64,000 bases of DNA, from contig OY848918.1 of the NCBI GenBank assembly GCA_963693285.1, positions 6,763,876 through 6,827,875 of the forward strand, in the 5' to 3' direction. The position numbers were made by a program, and so were the translations under genes. Origin of the DNA: Xestospongia muta. Its lineage: Eukaryota; Porifera; Demospongiae; Haplosclerida; Petrosiidae. This document shows, in pieces, positions 10,993 through 24,380 of this stretch. The first letter of the stretch is position 1. The number at the start of each line of letters is the position of its first letter. The notes beneath the pieces are model-generated. The model searched no databases and was not told the origin of the DNA. It saw only the letters and a list, made by a program, of their open reading frames with translations.

Positions 10993-13900
10993 ATGTGGAG
11001 AGTAATAGTTCCTGTGTTGTTTCTAATAAAGTCTATCTATGGAGGTAACTAGTATAGAGAACTAGAGTTACATGTCATTGTTTTGTAGGTCTGTTAGTAA
11101 AAGAGCCAAATGATATACTTCTACCAGTTGGTGCTACTGGAGAATTTCCATGTATTACTAATTCTACTGATAATAACACTATGTTCTCCTGGACTCTCAC
11201 TGCAAGAAATATAAAGTCTGCTAGCTATAGTTCTCTTGAAAGCTTATTTAATAGTTATGGTATCAGACTGTTAAGAGATACTCCACAAAATACATCAGTT
11301 CTATTAGTTGATGGTGTTACAGAAAACAATGGGACATTTGTATTATGTACAGTTGCTGCTGATGGAATTGTGGCTCAAAGTGATGCTACTTTATTATTAT
11401 ATGGTCAGTACTGTACTTTAAATGTAACTTTATTAGCTTATTAATTAATACCTAGGTCCACCAGTTCCTGTAAAAAGCTTTTCAGCTAAAGCCTTCTCTC
11501 CATTAACATTACAACTTACCTGGACACCAGTATTATCTAACATACCATTTAACTACAGTATCTCCATTACTAACAAAGACAACATCACTGATATAATTAT
11601 ATTAAATCGGAACACTACAGAATATCTTCTTAAAGCTAACCAAGAAGATACCTGTCAGAAATATAACTTTACAATTAAAACAATAAATGATGCTGGAAGT
11701 AGTGAAGTATCTGAAACATTGACAGTACCAATACCAAATGGTGAGTGAGAAACTAAGTATATAATAACTCTATTGTGTTGATTTAGTCTATCAATGTATG
11801 TAGTAATGTAGAGATAGTTGAAACAAGATTGCAACAATATATATCATTAGTAACATTCATAGTTTTATACACTATATTATACTGTGTATGCATACCACTG
11901 TACAGTGTGCTTGTAGTGGACTGTTTTGTAGTGATGATGTCATTGACATCACTGCTATCTTATTTATATTATTTTTATCAGATTGATACTAAACTATCCT
12001 TATATTTTTAACAAAATAATTTTATATACGTTTTGAGTATAAGAGTTTACATGTGATTACATAAAATGTGAATTTAATTCATGCTTTAGTCAGACTGCCT
12101 AAATGTCATATAAATAAATTTATTTTTAGCAAACTATCTGTTTACATGTTCTGTGTTGTTTTATGTAATCATATTATAACAACACAGTTATATGTTTATA
12201 TTTTGTTAGATCAAGACACAACATATATACATTACATATATGTAATGTTAAAAAGATGGCTTTATTATTAATAGCAGGATATCTAACATATATTATGCCT
12301 GTGTCTAATTTAGCCACAAGCTATTGTAATGGCAGCCATATTGATAGTGTGAGGTGTTTTACAGTATTTTCAGATTTGTACTTCACACTAACATTATGAT
12401 TATGACATGAATTTTACCATAATCCTCTTTCATACTGTTTCATGGTTGATTAATCAGACAATATTGGGTAATTTTCCAAGTATTTGTTATGGATGCATAC
12501 AACATGTAGTAAATGGATGAATAGAATTGAAAGCACAAACTTATCAGTTTTACCATTATCTTTTACAATGTTAAAATAATTCTATCCAGATTTAGTTCCT
12601 ATTGAAGTATCCAATATAACAAGGTCTTCTTTAGTAGTGATGAGAGGGGTTATCTTTACTTGTTCTATGCAGCTGTGTTATGAGAATTGTTTACATTCAC
12701 TTTCTCTGATCTCTTAGTTCCTAGTGAAGTATCTGATATAATGAGTGAAGTTTACTTTAGCAGCAACGGAAATGGTGATCCATACTTGAGTCTAACATTT
12801 TCAGTAAGTTTTTGAGTCTTGTTTGTCATTTTAATACTGTCAAAAGCACGCTATATATTAACTGATGTTGTGGATAACCTGTTTTGTTTGTGTTTATGTT
12901 TACGCTGACAACATATTGGGAAAAATGATAAGTTATCAAGTTAACAGGACATACAAACTAAACACTCACTAAAGATCACCAAACAGTTGTTCTAATAGGC
13001 TCCAAATATATTTACTAACCACTCTACACTATACATTATGGAGGGGGACTACTCCACTTCTATTTCCTTAAACAGATGGCGTTTACTATTAATGTTATTG
13101 TGTTATAACAGTTAAGAGTACTTGATTTTATTAATACTGAATTTGTAGCATATACAATATTGTACATGTAGTTTTAGCTTCTCAAGAAACTATCAATGTT
13201 TTAAGTGTTAATGAACATACACTTGAAACAGCTTTCACATAATTATGTTTAATGAGGTTTACTTTGGTGGGTGTTAATACAGTTGTTAGTATTGGTTCTC
13301 TATCTCTCTCTTTCTCTCTCCCCTTCCTCCCTCCCTCCCTAGTCTCCTGATGTATGTCATTATTACCCAATAACATCATATAGAGTCACAGTTCAAGAAC
13401 AAACCAACCAATTAGACAATAGCTCTGACACACATCTAATATCAGCTACAAATGTTACCTCTAATGATAGTGTTGTTACATTAATTGTAACATCATTAAC
13501 TGCTGATCAACATTACTTAGTATCAGTCTCTGCTATAAATGAAGTTGGTACTAGTCAAAGTACACAGAAAATTGAAATATGTGAGTATTTAATAACTGAT
13601 GTATTACATGAAGTATATATATATATTTACTCATACGTGGCCTACTTTGTACATGTCATGACACTTAAGTGTTATATGAACATTGAATACATTCTGAAAA
13701 TATCATTTCCACCAGATAATGTAATTTCATAGTTCATCACCTCACCATTAATACATGTATATTAAATTACACTAAAATTATAAGATCATTGCAATATGTA
13801 ACTAATATACACAGTTTGTTCATCACGTTACTATATACTGTTCTTTATTCACTTGTGTTTTCTTTATTTACAGATACTAGTAGTGTTCAAAGAGTTGAGG

Positions 13901-14255
13901 CAATTTTATCAATGGATATTCTTTATGTGACATGTTATTTAGCAGAGTACAGTGTGGACATTGGTTGTTTTGTTGAAGTACTTTATAAAAATGAGATCAT
14001 TGCTAACAAAACTATTGTGCGAACTAAAATTGAAACTCAACTGACTGGTTTTATTAAACTTAATCTTCCTGATATTAACTCCACCCACTCTGATTTGGTT
14101 GTCATGGCATTTGATTACAATATTGACGGTAGTATGGGACAACTTGGTTTTAACGTGACACCATCTCTAGCTCCACCCACTATGACAACTCAAGGTTAGT
14201 TTAATTTGTATCTATCACTCTAATTGATTAATTACTGAACTCTATCATAACTACA

Positions 14256-14287
<32 letters not shown>

Positions 14288-16265
14288 GTTGGTTGGTTGG
14301 GTGTTTGTACATTTGTGTGTGTGGGTATTCTTATAGTAGTAGTACAAGGTTGTTAGTGCTAACATTATAGTCTCTGATCATGAGAGATACTAGCACTATA
14401 AGAAGAGTCTAAGTTTAGAGTTTAAAGTATTAAAAATTTAAGGTTTAGTGTTTACAATTAGAATATAATAGAATACTCCCTTTATAGTCTAAATTATACA
14501 ATGCATTCTAATTTTATCCCCATAGAATTTCTAGATAAATGTTTGTCCTTCATCTCTGTCTTTCTTGTACTACTATACTGTATTATAATTAGTAGCTTTT
14601 ACAAATAGTCTCATTCACTAGAGATATCATTATTAAATAATAAGTGATTAATTGGACAAACTGTGTTATGACAGAATACATTGTATAAATAACAACATCC
14701 TTTTTAACGGAAAGCACTAGACACATTTTTGTAATAATAATTATAAAATTATGTTTTTGTTGTTTTTGTTTGGTTTCATAACATTGTTATCATTGTTCAT
14801 TAATTGGTTAGGAGTCGCTCATTTAATAATGTTTTGGTATGATTAGTTTCCCAAAGCTAACTAACAATGCATCAATTATTGCCATTCCATACATATACCC
14901 AGTGACCTACCCTAACACACCCTATACCGCATAGTACATATCTACATTGATCAATGTAGGACAATACCTGTCTGTATATCTCAGTATATTTACAGTATAT
15001 TATTGTTAATATTACTCTTTATTATAAAGTCACGATAATCATAGTTATTATTCTTTAGTTATAGTTCAAATTACCTCAAAATTCCCCGTGTTATGAAATA
15101 TGATATTATAGTTATTATAACTGTTATAATTCTAACATTATAATGGAATGGTTAAAAGTGCACAGTAATTGAGCAAAGGGTTGACTGGATGAATGGATTA
15201 ATGGATGAATGGATTATGATGGATCAATGGACAGATGTTTGAACAGACAGACAGACAGACTAATGATTGAGGAGTGAATAATTTAATAAATATATCGACA
15301 GACAGACAGACAACCTTGTACTCATTTGAATGACCCTAGGGTATATTACTATTACTACTCACCTATTGTGTGTCTTGTGATATAATGTGTATAGTATGTG
15401 ATCTCTAAGACTATTCTCATGAGAATCTATACAATATATACAAGTACATGTATTGTACATGTAATGTTGTGTTCATGTTTTCTTGTAATGTTGTGTTCAT
15501 GTTTTCTTGTAATTCTTGTAAGAGTACTGATGTTGTTTTGAGAGGGAATTGACCACCTGAATTATATAACTTGGAGAAGTGTGTGAATTACATGTACATG
15601 TACAATAAACAATTATATTTACTATTAAAATTCATTTAAGTTCATTAGCTAAATACTACAGAGAATTACTATAAACTGCATACCAGATGATTTCTTTGTT
15701 AGTTACAAACTTTGTCTATTTTTAGAACACTCAAGTTTAACTAACACACCAATTACTACTACATCAACCCTCCTTCCTTCAGAGACTCCTACAGGTAAAT
15801 ATATATATCCATCATGTTTACATCATTAAAGAGTATATAGAATTATACTGATATTCCTAGAAGAGTGACTTACATTCCATGAGTATTGTTATCGTCACGG
15901 GAACTATATTATAGATCTAACATGATCCGTTGGGAATTGTGAACATTATAAACAATAGAGTATATTAATAATAAAACAGTAATTCATTTGTTTATCTGTT
16001 TAATGATTGCATGGATCCATCCATCAATCTATTTATCCATCCATCTATCCATTCATCCATCCATTTATCCATCCATCCATCCATTCATTCATCCATTCAT
16101 CCATGTAGTAAGTATTGAAGCATCAAATAGTGGGTTTCCTCAAGTCACACTGGTTATCATATGTGGTGGTGCACTTCTTGTTCTTATTATCATCGCATTG
16201 ATCTTCATAACTGGTATAATACTTACTAGAAGATGTATACGGAGAAGAAAAAAATCAAGTGAGTC

Positions 16266-16310
<45 letters not shown>

Positions 16311-16326
16311 CAATATTTTCTTATAG
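10993..16326 (+). CDS. Type I receptor B with alternative stalk/membrane exons
   Basis: Exons 1-6 are normal: 10993-11044, 11089-11403, 11456-11740, 12718-12803, 13343-13580 and 13874-14194. The usual exons 7 and 8 are replaced by a 2.1-kb segment not found in other copies. It offers a Ser/Thr-rich exon at 15726-15794 ([20 protein letters not shown]...) and an exon starting 16109 with a strong membrane helix followed by RRCIRRRKK. Reading on through the GTGAGT at 16259 gives a short SRERERER tail from a GA microsatellite and a stop at 16326; this model totals 1,584 nt (527 aa) in frame. Splicing at 16259 into 16327 reaches a stop within about 15 codons. Either way the signalling tail is lost. 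A decayed 4a-type exon lies at about 12,597-12,650. Exons 1-6 are firm; the two new exons are my inference from splice signals, phase and the helix. Confidence 0.6.
14195..15725. other. Intron 6 of B: sequence unique within the array
   Basis: This 1.5-kb intron has no counterpart in the other type I genes. It contains GT repeats (about 14,260-14,286), GGTT repeats, several GACA runs (about 15,245-15,260 and 15,298-15,312) and a TACATGTAC-rich patch near 15,440-15,605. No open frame of note is seen. It probably came in with the alternative stalk and membrane exons. Confidence 0.6.
16010..16105. repeat. CCAT-type microsatellite before the alternative membrane exon of B
   Basis: An imperfect (CATC)n array, mostly pyrimidine and A, runs to within a few bases of the acceptor CCATGTAG at 16108. 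It could act as the polypyrimidine tract of that acceptor. Confidence 0.8.
16269..16309. repeat. GA dinucleotide microsatellite in B
   Basis: About 20 GA units just after the predicted donor GTGAGT at 16259. If not spliced out it encodes an Arg-Glu repeat at the end of the B product. Confidence 0.9.
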
Positions 16327-16941
16327 ATTTTTCTAGTTCCTATTTCTACCACTATTTTATCAATCACTATTAGTGTACTAACAATATTAGTAGTTATCAT
16401 AACAGCTGTAGTACTAATATCGCCTTGTTGTTATCTAAAGTTGAAAGGTTACCTTTTCTCCAATGTTCAAATGGAGACTCCAGCCCCAGTACTATTAGAT
16501 AACATATCATATGGTATACATACCAGTGGATTAGCTCCAATGGTCTACGACACTGTTCTTGTTGAAAATTCAACAGAATAAGTATCAAATACAACATTAG
16601 TGACATCATCTATACACTCTAATACTGTACACAACAGTCCTTCATAATATTATAATAATCCTGTTATATCATTAGAGGAACCTGAACACACAATAATGAG
16701 CAGTGAGAATGTGATACCAATGACTCCAGTTGATAGGACATATGAAACTATACCAGATATTGCTTCTCAATCAAATGAAATAGATGATCATACCAGATCA
16801 GACAGTGAGACTACTTTAACATTATATGTGGCAGCTAATGAATTTGAAGGTGTATCATCAGTGCTACCAGTTGAGCTAAATACAAATATTGCTTATAACT
16901 GTGTGACTAAAAAGACATCAGATTATCTCAGTGTGTTATAA
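16327..16941 (+). pseudogene. Broken canonical membrane/tail exon of B
   Basis: Homologous to exon 9 of G and H. A 1-nt insertion near TCTAGTTCCTATT (about 16,336) shifts the frame before the membrane helix, and GAATAA puts a stop at 16579-16581 in the tail frame. Downstream of that stop the frame to 16941 is still open and keeps the conserved C-terminus with NIAYNCV and DYLSVL. AATAAA follows at 17000-17005. The conserved end suggests the damage is recent. Confidence 0.8.
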
Positions 16942-17685
16942 TTATTACAGCTAATTTCTATAATGGCAAAACCATATTTTAAAGGTTGATGTATAGTTTA
17001 ATAAAATTACTTTTTTAATAAGTGGTTGCACTGATTTATTATTTGGTGTTGTGGTAATATATCATGTCCAACAAACTCAGAAAGGAAGGGTGTTAATAGT
17101 TTCATTAAATGTAATATTATTATGATATGACTAATGTAGCACTGTAATATAGTTCTTGCCATAATAAATGAATTAGACCTCATTGTGTTCTGACAAAAGG
17201 ATGTTGCAATTGCTTGTTCCAGGATATTTAGGGTTTAGGATCTAGAGAATAGAAATCTGTAGGATGACAGATTTCAGGACAAGCTACACATTGATTCAGC
17301 TATGTGTGTGGATGCTATTGCTCATTTAATGTTTATTTCTGAAAGTCAAGTTGGAATGCTGAAGATCTGAGGGAAGTTATGGTACATGGTGCTGCCAGGC
17401 TAAATAATGCTTTCTAGAGTTATAGACTGTAACCTGAAAAAATGTCTTTGAGCAGTATCATAGCATATAAAGTTCTTTAGAGCAAAGACGGGACCATTAA
17501 ATTAATATTAGGACAGTTTTTTAAAATTACAATTATGTTAATTCATTTGGATGATTTCAATTAAAACATTAAATTTTTACAGTTAATGCTGTAGTATCTA
17601 CATGAATATAACAGTTGCAAATATGAATAAACTAAACACACTGTAAATAAGAACAGTAAACTTATTTTGAAAATAGAAAGTCTAT
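16942..17685. other. Intergenic, between B and M3 (tail to tail)
   Basis: Contains the AATAAA at 17000-17005 shared with G and H. Compared with the matching spacers at 52.1-53.4 and 60.9-62.1 kb, about 600 bp is missing after CTTGTTCCAGGAT (near 17,225), which removes the small orphan open frame described there. The right part is the conserved 3' flank of type II genes. Confidence 0.6.
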
Positions 17686-19775
17686 TTAAAAAACAATATT
17701 GTCATACACAACTGTTCCATTGTGTATATTCCCACTAGTATCAATGGTCACATGACCATATGCTATATTATCTTTCATCTCAAGTGATGATATACCAATA
17801 GTAGGATCAGGTGGACCAGTAACAGAGGAAGAATATTTTTGGTTAGACTTGACACAGCAGTAATATGTGAAAATACACAACACAATAGCTGTTATTACAG
17901 CTGTCACTATAGCAGTTATAGGTATACTAATACCTACTAGTAAGTGTAGGTGTGGCAGTACTGCTACATCACTTGATGTGTCTATTCAATAACAATGGAA
18001 CATATTAAACAGTAATTATTATATTAAGATAATTTACAAGTTGGGTGAGGGGAATTTGTAACTTTTATGATCTGTGTTGTCGTTAGAAAGACATCTATGT
18101 TATAAACTGAAATTAAATGATGAAAGCGTATATAGTTTATCCAAATACCTTTATTGGTTGTATAGAAAGTTTTGTTTAGTTCTACAATGGCTAGTTCATT
18201 TCGATCATATATTGAAACGTTATAAAAGTATACAGAGCCTGGATCTAAATTCTCAATAAAGAAAAGTTTACCACTAACATCTCCTGCTAAACAATAACTA
18301 CTACTGCTATTGTGAGAGACATAATTGAGATCTGATGTTTTGTAGTATGATATTATCACTTGTACTCTATCACTACATGGACTGTTCCATGCAATTCTGA
18401 TTCTTAGAAGTATGAATGTTTCTCCATGTAGTTCAATATCTGATGTTATCAAGATAAAATTTCCTATGAAATATTTATAAACAAAGTTTTAAGACATTAA
18501 ACTCACTGATCACTATACTCAAAGCAATACTTGATCCAACAATGTTATTAGCTGAGACATTAATAAAATATTGTGTGTTATTAATAGTTTGAATTCCAAA
18601 AGGAGAATTACTGGAAGGACAGTTGTCAAGAAAGAAGGTGTTGATACTATAACCAATAACATTAACAATGTAGTTAGTCACTGGTGGAGTATTAGCATCA
18701 ACTATAATAGAACACTAACATGTGATAAAGTAACAAAGACATAAGATTTCAAGGAACTTACATTCCAGTAGATATTAAGTAAATAGTTTCCACTACTATC
18801 AGTAAAACATATTTCTATGTCTTGAATGAATCTAGGAACTACATTATCACAAATAATTATAATATAGTAACGTTAATTGATTGTATGCATGCACATACCT
18901 TCTCCAGGAATATGAGCAGTAATTGTATTACTCTCCTCTCCTACTCAAAGACAGTTATTAGCACTCACAGTAAAGTCATAACTATGACCAGACATTAGTT
19001 CAGTGACAATATAACTAGTACTATTGTCTGTAGTAGTAATGTTCCATGTACTATCTAATAATGTCACAGTACTAGTGATGATATAGTTCACTATATTACA
19101 TCCTCCTGTATCACTGGGATCAATCCATGATAAATTCAGTTGGTTAGTAAAAAATGCATCAGTAATGGTAATGTTGAAGGAGAGGTTTGTTGGAGCGTTT
19201 GATTTGGCTAATGATAAGTTCAAAGAAACACATCAAAACACACTAGATCACTATACTTACTTAACACTAGATCACTATACTTACTTAACACTAGTAACTA
19301 TACTTACTTAACACTAGTAGTGTACACATGTCATTGGGTCCTGGAACATTATCTTGACATTCAATCACTTCATTGTCTAAATCTTCACTTGCAATAAAGA
19401 TCAAATTACCACTGATAGTCTTAACAATATCATTAACTGAAGTAACTTGAGCAGAAAAGAGAGCATTATTCACAATTTGTGAAGACGATGAAAGTGTAAT
19501 ATTAGTAGTGACTTCACCACTTGGTACAAGCCAATGTAATTTACTATTGCCTAAAGCTACACCAGGGTTTATTACATTACAAAGTAGTGTTACAGTAAGA
19601 CCAGGACTTAAATGTACTCCTCCATTGTCCTCACTGTAGTAATCAGCTTTGTTAGTGATATCAACAGCACTATGAACTACTGTACAAGATAAATTAAAAT
19701 AAACTGAACATATCTACTAGCACACACACACTTACCTGAAAATATCAGTACCGATAAATAAACCACCAAATTCAT
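17686..19775 (-). pseudogene. Type II receptor M3 with a premature stop in the first FN3
   Basis: Exons in gene order: 19736-19775, 19308-19676, 18899-19207, 18762-18838, 18507-18714, 18149-18463 and 17686-17981. All lengths and phases match M2. In exon 3 the codons for CLG have become CTT TGA, a stop at 18945-18947, near the end of the FN3 domain. In exon 2 the ADYC cysteine is Tyr. The rest, including both ITIM-like motifs, is preserved. If expressed it would give a secreted Ig-FN3 fragment of about 224 aa, so either a recent pseudogene or a soluble form. The stop could be tested in other individuals. Confidence 0.75.
19237..19309 (-). repeat. 24-bp splice-donor minisatellite in M3 (3 units)
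   Basis: The shortest array in the window: units of 26, 24 and 23 bp. The 23-bp unit (CTAGTAACTATAC) breaks the 3-nt periodicity, and the open frame through the array stops at LSKYSY, so only the first donor keeps frame. Confidence 0.9.
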
Positions 19776-20361
19776 TCTTACTTGCAATCGTTAGTCTCAG
19801 AGAATCAGGCACTCCCTAAAATTTTAATTTTCTAGAGGGAGTGGCTGGTTTGAGTTTATCAAATTACTTCAATAATACTAATTACGCTAATATGACCATT
19901 ATTATGATTAAGCAGGACAATTCCTGAGCCTGAATTGCTGCAACATCTGATTATGACAATACATAATACATTATAGATTGAACGACTTCAGAGTACAATG
20001 AAATGCCAGTACTATAGTGTTACTGGAAGTATATTATTATAGTTCTAATATAAATTAGAATTATTTGTATATATTGCTCATACTAAGTTGCCATATCAAT
20101 ATAGTACTATTGTAAAATGCTTGCCAGCCATACAAATGATAGTTTCCTCACTTTTGTCTTTAAATTTTTAATTGTAAGTTTACTGTTTTAAAATTGTTCT
20201 TGTTTTATTGTTTTTGATTAGATTTATTTCCTTTAGTGTGTACATCATAGTACACATGTTGGACACTACCAGTTACTCCTGCCTTTTGTAATTCTCAAAA
20301 TGAGTAAAGTCATTAGAAAAGAAGTTAATTCTTCTCATTCTAATATAACAGTACATTACCA

Positions 20362-20404
<43 letters not shown>

Positions 20405-20762
20405 TGAAGACAAATGATAACACTGCTGACATGTTATTTAATAGTACTGGCTTTAGAAAATGTATGTTCACTTGTCGTGCATGGAACCCAGTTGTTGGAG
20501 ACATTATATATGTACTGACTGAGTTCAACCTCTATTGTGTATGACATCATTTTGTACATAACATGATTGGCAGACACCAATAATGTGAAGTAGACTATGT
20601 ATCTAAATCCCATAAGGGAATAGAAAGGATAAGTAATGCATAAACTTTGTCAACAGCAAAATAGAAATAAAATGACTATTTATATTGACTATTAATATTG
20701 TCTTTATTGTATTGCATGCTTTATAAATAGTAGTTATGAAGTGCCACTCCCACTTCAGAATC
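19776..20762. promoter_or_regulatory. Divergent intergenic region between M3 and C
   Basis: 987 bp, homologous to the other divergent spacers. The inverted repeat is present in a damaged form (CAGGCACTCCCT instead of CAGCCACTCCCT, about 19,806). It includes a long TA microsatellite at 20,363-20,401, which makes up most of the extra length. Confidence 0.5.
20363..20401. repeat. TA dinucleotide microsatellite upstream of C
   Basis: About 19 uninterrupted TA units. The matching place in other copies is only a few units long, except upstream of the off-window gene beyond M7 (63,857-63,926). Confidence 0.95.
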
Positions 20763-22781
20763 ATGTGGAGAGTAATAGCTCTTGTGCTGTTTCTACTAAA
20801 GTCTATCTATGGAGGTAACTTGTATAAATATTTAGACTTACATGTCATTGTTTTGTAGGTCTGTTAGTAAAAGAACCAAATGATTTACTTCTACCAGTTG
20901 GTGCTACTGGAGAATTTCCATGTATTACTAATTCTACAGATAATAACACTATGTTCTCCTGGACTGTTACAGCAAGAAATATAAAGTCTGCTAGCTATAG
21001 TTCTCTTGAAAGCTTATTTAATTATTATGGTATCAAACTGTTAAGAAATACTTCACAAAATACGTCAGTTCTATTAGTTGATGGTGTTACAGAAAACAAT
21101 GGGACATTTGTATTATGTACAGTTGCTGCTGATGGAATTGTGGCTCAAAGTGATGCTACTTTATTATTATATGGTCAGTACTGTAATTTAAAGGTAACTT
21201 TATTAGTTTATCAATTAATACCTAGGTCCACCAGATCCTGTAAAAAGCTTTTCAGCTAAAGCCTTTTCTCCATTAACATTACAACTTACCTGGACACCAG
21301 TATTGGCTAACATACCATTTAACTACAGTATCTCCATTACTAACAGAGACAACATCACTGATATATTTATATTAGATCAGAATACTTCACATTATCTATG
21401 TAAAGCTAACCAAGAAGATACCTGTCAGAAATATAACTTTACAATTAAAACAACAAATGATGCTGGAAGTAGTGAAGTGTCTGAAACATTGACAGTACCA
21501 ATACCTAATGGTGAGTTGAACTATAAGTGTACTAACAGTATTATGTTGTTCTTGTCATGTAATTGTAAACTCAACTGTTATCAGTGTGAGCCTAGTTTGA
21601 ATATGATTATAGCAGGTATGAGTATATTCACACTACACCTGCTCTCTCACACTGTTAAGTGTCTTGAAATTAGATCCTTTGTTATCAAGTCATGACAATC
21701 ATTATACTAGAGGTGTTGGTCAAATGACTAGGCACTCATCAAGAACAAGTTTGACTTATAGTCAGATGGCAATCACAAGACACCATATTGAGAAGTTATT
21801 ATGGACATAGTATAGAATATGACGGCATCCTTATATAAATTGCATGTGACATGTTTATTGCAACTGTACTATAAAAAGCTATATGTCCATATAGATTATA
21901 ATGACATTGTACTATAAAATGCCACATGTCTGTACAGATTATAATGAAGTTGTACTATAAAATGCCATATACCTATATAAATAGTGTATAGTGGCTCTTT
22001 TTAATAAAAAAACTATCACAAATGTTAGTTATTACAGTAGATGTACTTATCAATAATGGGGGGTGTATCTTCATATAAACCTGTCTAGTATTATATGTAT
22101 ATACATATAATAAAGAGGTATGGCTAAGATATGAAGTTCACCACAATCCTTCCTTAGGCAGTTTGTAGACAGCTTTGTGGTTGTCTAACGACACTAGCTG
22201 TTAGAATGTATTTATCATGTAATTGGAATGTGAATCAAAGGGAATTATTATTGTCAGCTGAAGACGTAACAGCATTCAAAAATATAGCAGCTGATGCCAA
22301 GAACTTATGATCTTTGAATGAGTAATGTCAATGATACAGTTAATGTAACAACACTATAATTACCTTTGTACTTGATCTGTCAGCTATGGGAGGGAATCCA
22401 TCAAGTGTTCCAGCTGCCTGAATAGTATGACAGTCATATTTATACTGTCTTTAAAATACTAATGGGTTCTATGCAGCTGTGCAAAAAGAATTGTTTGCAT
22501 TTATTCTCTCTGATCTTTTTTAGTTCCTAGTGAAGTATCCAATATAATGAGTAAAGTTTACTTTAGCAACAATAGAAATGGTGATCCCTACTTGAGTCTA
22601 ACATTTTCAGTAAGTTTATTACTTTTGTTTGTCATTAACATACTATCAAATACACGCTACATTAACTGATGTTTTGGACAACATGTTTTGTTTGTGTATC
22701 ACTTAAGAACAAGGATTTCATTTTACACATAATTATGTTAAATGAGGTTACTTCAACAGGTCTTAATGCAGTTGTTGTTAT

Positions 22782-22835
<54 letters not shown>

Positions 22836-24380
22836 CCTCCCTCCCTAGTCTCCTGATGTATGTCATTATTACCCAATAACATCATATAGAGTCATAGTTC
22901 AAGAACAAACCAACCAATCAGACAACAGCTCTGACATATCAGCTACAAATGTTACCTCTAATGATAGTGTTGTTACATTAATTGTAACATCATTAACTGC
23001 TGATCAACATTACTTAGTATCAGTCTCTGCTATAAATGAAGTTGGTACTAGTCAAAGTACACAGGAAATTGAAATATGTGAGTAACTAAACTATTATATG
23101 AAGTATATAATATTACTTACTTATTCATGGCCCACCTACTTTGTATATTCATAACACTTAAGTGTTATATAAACAATGAATATATTCTAAATTTCTAAAT
23201 ATGTCATTTCCTCCAGATAATGTATTTTCATACTTCAATGCCTCACTATTAGTATGTTAAATTACACTAAATTATACAATCATTGCAATATGTAACTAAT
23301 GTACACAGTTTGTTTATCATGTTATTACATATTATTATATATTCTGTTCTTTATTCACTTGTGTCTTCTCTATTTACAGATACTAGTAGTGTTCAAAGAG
23401 TTGAGGCAGTTCTATCAATGGATATTCTTCATGTGACATGTTATTTAGCAAAGTACAGTGTGGACATTGGTTGTTTTGTTAAAGTACTTTATAAAAATGA
23501 GATCATTGCTAACAAAACAATTATCCAAACTCAAAACGAAACTCATCTGACTGATTTTATTAAACTTAATCTTCTTGATTTTAACTCCACCCACTCTGAT
23601 TTGGTTGTCATGACATTTGATTACAATAATGATGGTAGTATGGGACAACTTGGTTTTAACGTGACACCATCTCTAGCTCCACCCACTATGACAACTTTAG
23701 GTATCATTGATCACATACTTGCTATAATGTACAATTATAATTATAAATGTACTTATTAAAATATATACTTAATTTTCACAAAACTACTATAAAATATAAC
23801 AAAACACAATTGACTTAACAATATACACATAATAACATGAAGTACTTTAAAATTATTAGTATAAAAACTTAATCATATAAATTTTAATTTTTACAATAGC
23901 TATAACATCTAATCTTCCACAAAAATCAGGTATGTTCTTATTACACATCAACAATAGTAAAATTGATCAGTATTATTTTTGTATAGTCACTATTAGTATT
24001 TCTATGTCACCAACAACTGTATTTTCTAAATCAGGTAAATGTGATTAATATTTGTATATGTACAGTTCATTATTTTCTTTATAGATTCTTTTAATCCTCT
24101 TTCTACCACTGTTTTAGCAGTCACTATTAGTGTATTAATAGGATTAGTAATTATTGTTGCAGCTGTAGTACTAATATCGATTCGTTGCTACCTAAAGTTC
24201 AAATTAAAAGGTCGTCTTTTCTCTAATGTTCAAACATCAGATATGAAACGCACAATAACGACCAGTGAGAATGTGATACCATTGACCCAAGTTGATACAA
24301 CATCCAAAACTATACCAGCTATTCCTTTTCAATCAAATGGAATAGATGATTATACCAGACCAAACAGTGACACTATATAA
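20763..24380 (+). CDS. Type I Ig/FN3 receptor C, short-tail form
   Basis: Nine exons: 20763-20814, 20859-21173, 21226-21510, 22524-22609, 22849-23077, 23380-23700, 23900-23929, 23987-24034 and 24085-24380. They sum to 1,662 nt (553 aa), all in frame. The ectodomain order is as in A. Exon 5 has an in-frame 9-nt deletion (SSDISATN) and exon 8 is 9 nt shorter. The tail is a distinct short form: after the membrane helix it keeps LKGRLFSNVQ, then jumps to the TTSENVIPLTQVD region and ends NSDTI. It lacks the IYDTV and QYYNN tyrosines, and the tyrosine of TTYKTI (present in F) is Ser. Downstream, out of frame, the old C-terminus (ITYNSVTKKTTNYVSVL) is still legible to about 24,470. The nearest relative is F. 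Confidence 0.8.
22784..22846. repeat. CT microsatellite at the exon 5 acceptor of C
   Basis: About 25 CT units ending in CCCCCTCCCTCCCTAG; it directly forms the polypyrimidine tract of the 3' splice site. Equivalent tracts of other lengths precede exon 5 in every type I gene. Confidence 0.95.

Noticed and set aside
11655..11837. 60-codon minus frames over the exon 3 end and intron 3 of B, D, G and H
   Set aside because: Antisense shadow of exon 3 running into intron; no signal peptide or splice support of its own.
21303..21695. Continuous frame through exon 3 into intron 3 of C (also F)
   Set aside because: A perfect donor GTGAGT ends exon 3 and the downstream part does not resemble any domain; retention would truncate the receptor, so it is treated as intron.
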